Assembly: GCF_050313795.1 (NCBI RefSeq)
Contig: NZ_JBNPMC010000049.1
Location: forward strand, 1-25,720
Origin: CAMBRQ01 sp945870325
GTDB taxonomy: Bacteria; Bacillota; Clostridia; Lachnospirales; Lachnospiraceae
Direction: 5' to 3'
DNA: 25,720 nt
Position numbers and translations under genes: made by a program. This document shows positions 5,584 to 12,634 of the stretch, in pieces (position 1 is the first letter of the stretch; each line of letters opens with the position of its first letter). The notes below the pieces were generated by a model. The model was not told where the DNA came from. It saw only the letters and a program-made list of their open reading frames with translations, and searched no databases.

Positions 5584-7374
5584 ATGTATCGTTCGCATGT
5601 TTTGGTATGTGGTGGAACAGGATGTACTTCCTCTGGCAGCCAGAAGATTAGAGAGAGATTAGAAGAAGAGATTAAGAAGAATGGGTTAGAGAATGAAGTC
5701 GGCGTTGTTAAGACCGGATGTTTTGGTCTATGTGCGTTAGGACCGATCATGATTGTTTATCCGGAAGGTTCCTTCTATGCAATGGTGAAGGAGGAGGATA
5801 TTCCGGAGATTGTATCGGAGCATCTGTTAAAAGGAAGAGTGGTAACACGTCTTCTGTATGATGAGACGGTAAAAAGTAATGAAGAGATTCTCCCGCTTCA
5901 GGAGACTCAGTTTTATAAGAAACAGCACAGAGTTGCGCTTCGTAATTGTGGTGTGATCAATCCTGAGAATATTGAAGAATATATTGGTACGCGTGGATAT
6001 GAGGCACTTGGCACTGTCCTGACGACGATGAAACCGGAAGAAGTGATCCAGGTTATCTTAGACAGCGGACTGCGTGGACGTGGAGGCGCTGGTTTTCCGA
6101 CCGGATTAAAATGGAAATTCGCGGCAGCGAATGCGGCAGATCAGAAATATGTCTGTTGTAATGCCGACGAGGGCGACCCAGGTGCATTCATGGACCGTTC
6201 CGTTCTGGAAGGCGATCCGCACGTAGTATTGGAGGCAATGGCAATCGCCGGATACGCAATCGGCGCTTCCCAGGGATATATCTATGTGCGTGCAGAGTAC
6301 CCGATCGCCGTAGAGCGTCTGAATATTGCTATCGGACAGGCGAGAGAGTATGGATTATTGGGCAAGAATATCTTCGATTCAGGATTTGATTTTGACATCG
6401 AACTTCGTCTTGGCGCGGGTGCATTTGTATGTGGTGAAGAGACGGCACTTATGACTTCTATCGAAGGAAACAGAGGAGAGCCTCGTCCGCGTCCTCCGTT
6501 CCCGGCATTAAAAGGATTATTCCAGAAACCTACGATTCTGAACAACGTAGAGACTCTGGCAAATATTCCTCAGATCATCTTAAATGGCGCTGACTGGTTC
6601 GCATCTATGGGAACAGAGAAGTCCAAAGGAACGAAAGTATTTGCCCTGGGCGGCAAGGTTAAGAATACAGGTCTGGTAGAGATCCCGATGGGAACTACCC
6701 TTCGTGAAATCGTAGAAGAGATCGGCGGAGGCATCCCGAATGGCAAGAAATTCAAAGCGGCTCAGACAGGTGGACCATCCGGCGGATGTATCCCGGCAGA
6801 GCACTTCGATGTTCCGATTGATTATGATAACCTGATTGCAATCGGCTCTATGATGGGTTCCGGCGGATTGATCGTTATGGATGAAGACACCTGTATGGTT
6901 GATATCGCAAAGTTCTTCCTGGAATTCACCGTAGATGAATCCTGTGGAAAATGTACACCATGCCGTATCGGAACCAGACGTATGTTGGAGATCTTAGAGA
7001 AGATCACGAATGGTCAGGGAACGATGGAAGACTTAGATAAATTGGAAGATCTGGCAGCACACCTGAAGTCCAACTCCTTATGTGCGCTTGGACAGACCGC
7101 TCCAAACCCGGTACTTTCAACCTTACGTTACTTCAAAGATGAATACATAGCACATATTGTGGATAAGAAGTGTCCGGCAGGTGTCTGTAAGGCATTGCTA
7201 TCCTACAAGATTGATGCAGACAAGTGTAAAGGCTGTACCTTATGTGCAAGAACCTGTCCGAATGATGCAATCGTTGGCTCTGTCAGAGAACCACATATCA
7301 TCAACCAGGATAAGTGTGTTAAGTGCGGCGCTTGTATGGAAAAATGTCGTTTCGGTGCTATCTATAAAGAGTAA
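5584..7374 (+). CDS. hndC: NADH-binding hydrogenase subunit HndC (NuoF-like flavoprotein)
   Basis: 596 residues in four parts. First is an N-terminal thioredoxin-like [2Fe-2S] domain (Cys9, Cys14, Cys46, Cys50). Next is the NuoF FMN/NADH domain with GLRGRGGAGFPTG (162-174) and NADEGDPGAF (about 194). A SLBB-type region leads to the [4Fe-4S] site ESCGKCTPCRIGT (about 455). Last is a C-terminal two-cluster ferredoxin domain (CKGCTLCARTC, then CVKCGACMEKC). It oxidises or reduces NAD(H) and passes electrons to or from the H-cluster subunit. In Desulfovibrio HndABCD and Thermotoga HydABC the equivalent subunit is where flavin-based electron bifurcation is placed. A GGAGG site is positioned before the ATG, and the gene ends 15 bases before hndD. 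Confidence 0.95.
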   Translation: MYRSHVLVCGGTGCTSSGSQKIRERLEEEIKKNGLENEVGVVKTGCFGLCALGPIMIVYPEGSFYAMVKEEDIPEIVSEHLLKGRVVTRLLYDETVKSNEEILPLQETQFYKKQHRVALRNCGVINPENIEEYIGTRGYEALGTVLTTMKPEEVIQVILDSGLRGRGGAGFPTGLKWKFAAANAADQKYVCCNADEGDPGAFMDRSVLEGDPHVVLEAMAIAGYAIGASQGYIYVRAEYPIAVERLNIAIGQAREYGLLGKNIFDSGFDFDIELRLGAGAFVCGEETALMTSIEGNRGEPRPRPPFPALKGLFQKPTILNNVETLANIPQIILNGADWFASMGTEKSKGTKVFALGGKVKNTGLVEIPMGTTLREIVEEIGGGIPNGKKFKAAQTGGPSGGCIPAEHFDVPIDYDNLIAIGSMMGSGGLIVMDEDTCMVDIAKFFLEFTVDESCGKCTPCRIGTRRMLEILEKITNGQGTMEDLDKLEDLAAHLKSNSLCALGQTAPNPVLSTLRYFKDEYIAHIVDKKCPAGVCKALLSYKIDADKCKGCTLCARTCPNDAIVGSVREPHIINQDKCVKCGACMEKCRFGAIYKE

Positions 7375-7389
7375 TGGAGGATGGAGAAT

Positions 7390-9132
7390 ATGGAAAATAT
7401 TAATCTTAAAATCAATGGCCTTGATGTATCCGCTCCTGCAGGTTCTACTATCCTTGAAGCAGCTCACCTTGCAGGAATCAAGATACCAACCTTATGTTAT
7501 CTGAAAGAGATCAATGAAATCGGCGCATGCCGTATGTGTGTCGTAGAAGTGAAGGGTGCCAGAAACTTGGTGGCAGCCTGCGTACATCCGATTAACGAGG
7601 GGATGGAAGTATATACCCATACACCGAAGTTGATCCAGTCCAGAAAGAAGACGTTACAGCTTCTTCTTTCTAACCATGATAAGAAATGTCTGTCTTGCGT
7701 AAGAAGTGGAAACTGTGAATTGCAGCAGCTTTGCCGTGAATATGGAGTAGATGACGAGCATTTCTACGAGGGTGAGATGAATCATTATGAACTGGATGAT
7801 TCTGCAGCTCATATGATTCGTGATAATAACAAATGTATCTTATGCCGCCGCTGTGTTGCTGTCTGTGAGAAGACACAGGGAATCGGCGTAATCGGTCCAA
7901 ATAATCGTGGATTTGCTACCATGATCGGCTCACCGTTTGGAATGGGCTTAGGTGAGACCAGTTGTGTATCCTGTGGTCAGTGTATCGCTGTCTGTCCGAC
8001 AGGCGCGCTGTATGAAAAGGATTATACACAGCAGATCATCGATGCGATTGCTGATCCGGAGAAATATGTGGTAGTTCAGACGGCACCTTCCGTACGTGCA
8101 GGACTTGGTGAAGAGTTCGGCTATCCGATGGGAACAGACGTAGAAGGCAAGATGGCAGCTGCGTTAAGAAGACTTGGATTTGACAAAGTATTTGATACAG
8201 ATTGGGCAGCAGACCTTACGATCATGGAAGAAGCAACCGAGTTCCTGCATCGTGTACAGAATGGCGGAGTACTTCCGATGATTACTTCTTGTTCACCAGG
8301 ATGGATCAAGTATTGTGAGCATTATTTCCCGGATATGACAGAGAACCTGTCAAGCTGCAAGTCTCCGCAGCAGATGTTCGGTGCGATGCTTAAGACATAT
8401 TTCGCTGAGAAAGAGGGCATTGATCCGGCGAAGATCGTATCTGTCAGTGTAATGCCATGTACGGCGAAGAAGTTCGAAATCGGCAGAGATGACCAGAATG
8501 CGGCAGGAGTTCCGGATGTGGATATCGCGATCACAACCAGAGAACTCGCAAGACTGATCAAACGCTGTGGTATTGATTTCACCTCACTTCCGGATGAAAC
8601 ATTCGATGATCCGATGGGAGAGTCCACAGGAGCAGGTGTTATCTTTGGTGCAACCGGCGGTGTTATGGAAGCGGCTCTGCGTACAGCGGTAGAGACATTG
8701 ACTGGTGAAGAACTTGCATCCTTAGATTTCGCAGATGTGCGTGGTACGGCAGGAATCAAAGAGGCTACTTATAATGTGGCTGGAATGGATATCAAAGTTG
8801 CAGTCGCATCAGGACTTGGTAATGCAAGAGAACTTCTGAACAAGGTAAAATCAGGAGAGGCAGAGTATCACTTTATCGAGATTATGGGATGTCCGGGCGG
8901 ATGTGTTAACGGTGGCGGACAGCCGCAGGTATCTGGCGATGTGCGTAACTTTACGGATGTACGTGGAATCCGTGCAGGAGTACTGTATCGCAATGATGCG
9001 GCGAAAGCAATTCGTAAGTCACATGAGAATCCGGCAATTAAGAAACTGTATGAAGAGTATCTTGGAGAGCCGGGAAGCCATAAGGCACATGAGACATTGC
9101 ATACTACTTATGTGAAGAGAACTGTGAATTAG
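7390..9132 (+). CDS. hndD: Catalytic [FeFe] hydrogenase HndD (NADH/ferredoxin-linked)
   Basis: 580 residues from the ATG at 7390. GGAGG at 7376-7380 is 9 bases from this ATG but directly abuts the in-frame ATG at 7381. Domains: [2Fe-2S] (Cys36, 47, 50, 64), a His-Cys [4Fe-4S] site (HDKKCLSCVRSGNC, about 96-109), a two-cluster ferredoxin (about 149-203), the H-cluster domain and a C-terminal small-subunit-like tail. H-cluster motifs are TSCSPGW (299-305), MPCTAKKFE (355-363) and GCPGGCVNGGG (500-510, with Cys501 and Cys505). TAPSVR (231-236) and the E-x-x-E at about 280-284 match the catalytic surroundings. It makes or uses H2 in the cytoplasm, paired with NADH and probably ferredoxin. The second residue of the first motif is Ser302, where single-subunit clostridial enzymes have a ligand Cys. 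No maturation genes (hydE, hydF, hydG) are present here. Confidence 0.95.
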   Translation: MENINLKINGLDVSAPAGSTILEAAHLAGIKIPTLCYLKEINEIGACRMCVVEVKGARNLVAACVHPINEGMEVYTHTPKLIQSRKKTLQLLLSNHDKKCLSCVRSGNCELQQLCREYGVDDEHFYEGEMNHYELDDSAAHMIRDNNKCILCRRCVAVCEKTQGIGVIGPNNRGFATMIGSPFGMGLGETSCVSCGQCIAVCPTGALYEKDYTQQIIDAIADPEKYVVVQTAPSVRAGLGEEFGYPMGTDVEGKMAAALRRLGFDKVFDTDWAADLTIMEEATEFLHRVQNGGVLPMITSCSPGWIKYCEHYFPDMTENLSSCKSPQQMFGAMLKTYFAEKEGIDPAKIVSVSVMPCTAKKFEIGRDDQNAAGVPDVDIAITTRELARLIKRCGIDFTSLPDETFDDPMGESTGAGVIFGATGGVMEAALRTAVETLTGEELASLDFADVRGTAGIKEATYNVAGMDIKVAVASGLGNARELLNKVKSGEAEYHFIEIMGCPGGCVNGGGQPQVSGDVRNFTDVRGIRAGVLYRNDAAKAIRKSHENPAIKKLYEEYLGEPGSHKAHETLHTTYVKRTVN

Positions 9133-9172
9133 AGTGTGAATTAGTTTATGAAGAGGGGATGGCGAAGGGGAC

Positions 9173-9415
9173 GGCATAGAGGATAGGTATGGTGGTTCAT
9201 ATCCGACTCCAATCGCCTACAATCCGTAAGTTCAAGAGAGGCAGAAAATCAGGAATCGAATGTATTCGCCGAAGAAATCTGATGATTTTTCGGCTCAGAC
9301 ATTCTTGAATTCTGTGCTTGTGGCACAGAATTCATCCGGATTTTCTGTCTCTCTCTCACTAACGGATTGTACGGCTTTTCTACGGACATGAACCACCATA
9401 CCTATCCTCTATGCC
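9173..9415. repeat. Large nested inverted repeat (three-way-junction palindrome), copy 1
   Basis: The outer 28 bases (9173-9200) are perfectly complementary to 9388-9415. Inside, the arms continue imperfectly through the shared block TACAATCCGT and a GAGAG/CAGAAAATC block. Two further hairpins sit in the centre: 9268-9294 (stem GCCGAA...TTCGGC) and 9306-9334 (perfect 12-base stem TGAATTCTGTGC). As RNA this would fold into a stem with two internal hairpins. It begins 40 bases after the hydrogenase stop. A related left arm occurs at 25663-25720, also about 40 bases after a stop codon, so this is a dispersed repeat. It could be a MITE-like element, a REP-type element or a 3'-end structure; it encodes no protein. 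Confidence 0.85.
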
Positions 9416-9631
9416 TGTCTTCCTCGTGTGTGACTCTTGACAAAGCGGGGATTCTGGTGGGAGCGCGAGGGAAGCGGTGCTGGTAAAGGGCATATGGCAG
9501 TAGTATAGTGGAACTATAGGTGATTGTGTGAGGAGGGACTGGAATATTTGTGTATTATGGCAAGTGCTGTTGAACTCCCAGGGGGCTTGCGTAAGAGCCG
9601 ATTTAGAAAAAGAGATTTATAGCAGATTGCC

Positions 9632-9660
9632 TTGTGATAGAATTGGCGGTTTGATATAAT
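9632..9660 (+). promoter_or_regulatory. Sigma-A promoter of the MNT/HEPN operon
   Basis: TTGTGA (9632-9637), 17 bases, TATAAT (9655-9660). The -10 box overlaps the ATG at 9659, which therefore cannot be the translation start. The next in-frame ATG at 9695 is the likely one. This promoter may also read into the sensory hydrogenase genes, because only 28 bases separate HEPN from the next gene. Confidence 0.7.
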
Positions 9661-9694
9661 GAAAGAAGATAATGTGGAACAAGGGGGCGTAGTA

Positions 9695-10111
9695 ATGACG
9701 GTGGAGAATCATGGAATTGCAAAGGAAAAAGCAATGAGCCGTTTGCGTGATCTTTTGGTATTGCAGAAGCAGGTAGAAGAGAAGTTTGGAGAGGATGGAT
9801 ATAACGTTTTTGTCTTTGGAAGTTATCTGACTGTAGGATATGAAGAAGGACGAAGTGATATAGATATTGCTATATATTCGGAAGATTTTCGGACATATAA
9901 ACGGTTATCGGCATATTTAGAAGAATATTTTAAATTTAAGGGAGTTAATAGTGATATTTTTTATATAGATACAACAGTGGAGGCACCGATTTATTGTGCT
10001 CCGCTGAAGTCAAAAGTGCAGTTTACGGATTATTTTCCGAAGAAACTGGTTGAGTTTCGTGAGAAGTGTCAGTGTAAGTTAGATGAAAGTAAAGCGAGGA
10101 TAATGACGTGA
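9695..10111 (+). CDS. MNT-type nucleotidyltransferase, probable antitoxin of a MNT/HEPN pair
   Basis: 138 residues from the ATG at 9695, which follows AAGGGGG; the earlier ATG at 9659 lies inside the promoter -10 box. The nucleotidyltransferase signature is GS (42-43) followed by SDID with Asp55 and Asp57, the GS-x(10-11)-DxD pattern of minimal nucleotidyltransferases. In characterised MNT/HEPN systems the MNT protein neutralises the HEPN ribonuclease by transferring AMP to a Tyr next to its active site. The gene's stop overlaps the GTG start of the HEPN gene (GTGA), as expected for a coupled pair. Base composition is visibly more AT-rich than the hydrogenase genes on either side, which suggests separate acquisition. 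Confidence 0.85.
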   Translation: MTVENHGIAKEKAMSRLRDLLVLQKQVEEKFGEDGYNVFVFGSYLTVGYEEGRSDIDIAIYSEDFRTYKRLSAYLEEYFKFKGVNSDIFYIDTTVEAPIYCAPLKSKVQFTDYFPKKLVEFREKCQCKLDESKARIMT

Positions 10112-10650
10112 AATTCAGTGAAGAGATTCTAAAAGAATTTGATTTGGAGCCGCAGGTGGAAAGAGAACCTGTAAATGTGATGAAGATTGAGGAAATGCTT
10201 CGATTCATGAAACTATGTGCAGAAAGAATTATTAAAAAAAGCGAAATCTATCGACTGACAAATGATGTTGATACGCAGATGGATTGTATGGATATTGTTA
10301 CGGTGAAAATTAATGATTTTACACAAGTATTTAGGGATTTGTTGATTTTTATGAGGAAGGAGGAAGGAACATATAAGGGTGGCAATTCATTACGATATTG
10401 TATGACCAGTTATGATACGTTTGAATTTCAACAGACAGAAGTAGAGGAGATTTTCTTGCGCGAATTATTATTAAGGAATGAAATTACACATGATTATTTT
10501 AATCGAGAAATGCATCTGCAAAAGTTGATTTGGATTATGATAAATTGTAGTGAAGGTGCAATGGATGTATATTATAATATCAATGAATATTGTGTAAAGC
10601 ATGAATTGTTAGATAAATATACGGAAAGTTCTGGTGGACAAATGTTATAG
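10108..10650 (+). CDS. HEPN-domain ribonuclease toxin of a MNT/HEPN pair
   Basis: 180 residues, all-helical in appearance. The diagnostic motif is RNEITHDY: Arg123, His128 and Tyr130, i.e. RX4HXY, which is the HEPN RNase active site plus the Tyr that the cognate MNT protein AMPylates in studied systems. The start is a GTG at 10108, preceded by GCGAGG and overlapping the MNT stop by 4 bases. A later ATG (10180) is possible but would leave a gap in the pair. HEPN toxins cleave cellular RNA (for example tRNA or mRNA) and act in stress or phage defence. The position between two hydrogenase gene groups is unusual, and the AT-rich composition matches its partner rather than its neighbours. Confidence 0.8.
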   Translation: MKFSEEILKEFDLEPQVEREPVNVMKIEEMLRFMKLCAERIIKKSEIYRLTNDVDTQMDCMDIVTVKINDFTQVFRDLLIFMRKEEGTYKGGNSLRYCMTSYDTFEFQQTEVEEIFLRELLLRNEITHDYFNREMHLQKLIWIMINCSEGAMDVYYNINEYCVKHELLDKYTESSGGQML

Positions 10651-10678
10651 AAATAATGTGCGAATAAAGGAGGACGAG

Positions 10679-10924
10679 ATGAAGGTTCTGATATGTATTG
10701 GGAGTTCTTGCCATGTGCGGGGGTCTAGGCAGGTAATCGAGACATTTACCAGGCTTGTGAAAGAGCATGGAGCGGAGGCGGAGATTGTGCTGAGCGGTTC
10801 TTTCTGTATGGGAGCCTGTTCAAAGGGCGTGAGTGTGAAGATTGGGGACAGAGTGTATCATGTGAAGCCGGAAGATGCAGAAGATTTCTTCCGTGAGGTG
10901 ATCTTAGAGGAGGCAAAGAAGTGA
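10679..10924 (+). CDS. Small [2Fe-2S] thioredoxin-like ferredoxin (NuoE-type domain)
   Basis: 81 residues from the ATG at 10679, which has AAGGAGG 5 bases upstream. Cys motifs are CIGSSC (C-x4-C, residues 6-11) and CMGAC (C-x3-C), the complete ligand set of the NuoE-like [2Fe-2S] fold without its helical domain. Its stop overlaps the GTG of the sensory hydrogenase gene by 4 bases, so the two are almost certainly made together. It is likely the electron donor or acceptor for that protein. Comparable small ferredoxins accompany PAS-type hydrogenases in other Clostridia, from memory. Confidence 0.85.
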   Translation: MKVLICIGSSCHVRGSRQVIETFTRLVKEHGAEAEIVLSGSFCMGACSKGVSVKIGDRVYHVKPEDAEDFFREVILEEAKK

Positions 10925-12633
10925 GGGTAATTGATTTTAAAGATGCAAGTTGCAAGCATTGTTATAAATGCGTGCGTCACTGTGAAGTGAAGGCGATTTC
11001 TGTAGAGAATGAGCAGGCACATATTATGAAAGACCATTGTATCAATTGCGGGCATTGTCTGGAGGTCTGTCCGCAGAATGCGAAGACATTTGCCAGTGAT
11101 ATGGATCGTGTGAAAGGATATCTGAGGCAGGGAATGAAGACGATCATATCCATTGCGCCGTCTTACCTTGGGGTATTGGAATATGATAAGCCGGGACAGG
11201 TTGTGGATGCGCTTAAGCGGCTGGGATTCTATGAAGTGCGTGAGACGGCAGAAGGTGCGGCTCTGGTGACCAGAGAGTATCGGAAACTTTTGGCAGAGAA
11301 GAAGATGCCTAATATTATAACTACCTGCTGTCCAAGCGTGAATGATCTGATTGAGAAATACTACCCATCTCTGGCACCGATGATGGCTCCGGTGGTATCG
11401 CCGATGATTGCACATGGGCGTTTGATTAAGGATATCTACGGTGAGGATGTGAAAGTTGTATTCTTGGGTCCTTGCATTGCCAAGAAGGAAGAGGCAATCG
11501 GGGATGAGAGGGTAAGAGGTGCGATTGACGCAATCTTGACATTTGAAGAGATCGTAAAATGGTGGAGAACGGAAGGGATTGATATTCACCAGTGTGAAGA
11601 TCTTCCTATGGGGAATCCGAGTCCTAAGGTCAATCAGCTTTATCCGATTAGTGGAGGCGTTATTACCTCTGTGTTGGCAGGCATAACGGATGACCAGTAT
11701 TATAAAGTACATATAGATGGGCTGAAAGCCTGCATGGAATTATTCGCAGAACTGGAAAAAGGAGAAGTGAGCGGATGCTTTTTCGAGGTAAATGTCTGCG
11801 AGGGTGGTTGTATTAAGGGACCGGCTTCAGATAAATGGCAGCAGTCCCTGATTAAGGCGAAGATGGATCTGGAAGGTCAGGTGAAGCATCGCGAAGAAGC
11901 AGATGGAATTGATGGAAGGAATATTGTGTTGTACAAAGAATTCCGTGATCGCGGCGTGCATGATAAGCAGCCTTCCGCTCAAGAACTCCAGATAGTGCTT
12001 CGTGCAATGGGAAAATATACGAAAGCGGATGAGTTAAACTGTGGAGCATGTGGATACCCGACCTGCAGGGCGAAGGCAATTGCAGTATATCAGAAAAAGG
12101 CAGAGATAGGAATGTGCCTGCCTTATGCGGTTGCACAGGCAGAATCCATGTCGAATATTGTAATGGATGTAACGCCTAGCATGATTCTGATTATTGATAA
12201 GGATATGCGAATCCGTGAGTGTAATAAGAAGGCACGGGAACTGCTGGGAGTATCCAGAGAAGAAGCATTGGAGCGTTATATCTTTGAATTTATTGATGAT
12301 AAGGATATTGCAGATGTTCTGGCGACAAAGAAGCAGATTATTCATAAGAAACTGAATCTGGACACGATGAAATTAAAAGTTGTAGAGAGTATCATCTATA
12401 TTGACAGCTTGGAGTCTGTACTGGTAACCTATCAGGACATTACCAGGGAAGAAAAGGCGAAGGAACAACATTATAATCTGAAGATGGAGACGGTAGAGAT
12501 GGCTCAGAAGGTTATTGATAAACAGATGATGGTTGCCCAGGAGATTGCAGGATTGTTAGGAGAGACGACAGCAGAGACAAAAGTAACCTTGTCAAAACTT
12601 AGAGATTCGATTCTGTTTGAAGAGGAAGATTAA
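10921..12633 (+). CDS. hydS: PAS-containing sensory [FeFe] hydrogenase (HydS, group C-like)
   Basis: 570 residues, GTG start. Domains: two [4Fe-4S] motifs (Cys11-21 and Cys40-50), the H-cluster domain (about 75-340), a four-Cys cluster motif (Cys374, 377, 382, 399; CGACGYPTC), a PAS domain (about 411-510) and a C-terminal helical tail. H-cluster ligands are read at Cys137 (TTCCP), Cys185 (GPCIAKKE), and Cys293 and Cys297 (VCEGGC). Unlike the minus-strand paralogue it keeps a Cys (136) at the proton-relay position and the Glu of PCxxKxxE. The Met before the second motif is Gly, a change expected to retune the cluster. H-cluster plus PAS, followed directly by a SpoIIE-type phosphatase, matches the group C sensory class linked to phosphatases. 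Sensing of H2 and control of the phosphatase are inferred from that class. Confidence 0.9.
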   Translation: MRVIDFKDASCKHCYKCVRHCEVKAISVENEQAHIMKDHCINCGHCLEVCPQNAKTFASDMDRVKGYLRQGMKTIISIAPSYLGVLEYDKPGQVVDALKRLGFYEVRETAEGAALVTREYRKLLAEKKMPNIITTCCPSVNDLIEKYYPSLAPMMAPVVSPMIAHGRLIKDIYGEDVKVVFLGPCIAKKEEAIGDERVRGAIDAILTFEEIVKWWRTEGIDIHQCEDLPMGNPSPKVNQLYPISGGVITSVLAGITDDQYYKVHIDGLKACMELFAELEKGEVSGCFFEVNVCEGGCIKGPASDKWQQSLIKAKMDLEGQVKHREEADGIDGRNIVLYKEFRDRGVHDKQPSAQELQIVLRAMGKYTKADELNCGACGYPTCRAKAIAVYQKKAEIGMCLPYAVAQAESMSNIVMDVTPSMILIIDKDMRIRECNKKARELLGVSREEALERYIFEFIDDKDIADVLATKKQIIHKKLNLDTMKLKVVESIIYIDSLESVLVTYQDITREEKAKEQHYNLKMETVEMAQKVIDKQMMVAQEIAGLLGETTAETKVTLSKLRDSILFEEED

Positions 12634-12634
12634 T

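Larger units (their letters stand above)
9133..9694. other. 562-base intergenic region between hydrogenase operon and MNT/HEPN pair
   Basis: It holds the large nested palindrome (9173-9415), then about 215 bases without recognisable genes, then a strong promoter (9632-9660). Small symmetric bits occur (TATAGTGGAACTATA; GGCT-N8-AGCC near 9582), but none has a T-tract making it a clear terminator. I saw no coding remnant. Confidence 0.6.

Noticed and set aside
9438..9470. TTGACA downstream of the palindrome as a promoter
   Set aside because: No -10-like box follows at 15-19 bases.
9659..9694. ATG at 9659 as start of the nucleotidyltransferase gene (12 extra residues)
   Set aside because: This ATG overlaps the TATAAT -10 box of a well-spaced promoter, so it would not be in the mRNA. 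The ATG at 9695 has an AAGGGGG site.
10573..10578. TATAAT near the end of the HEPN gene as a promoter for the hydS operon
   Set aside because: The nearest -35-like TTGTAG is 22 bases upstream, outside normal spacing, and the sequence is AT-rich coding DNA.
10858..11712. 284-codon open frame on the minus strand
   Set aside because: It lies wholly opposite the clearly coding [2Fe-2S] and HydS genes, has no recognisable domain and reads as a shadow frame.
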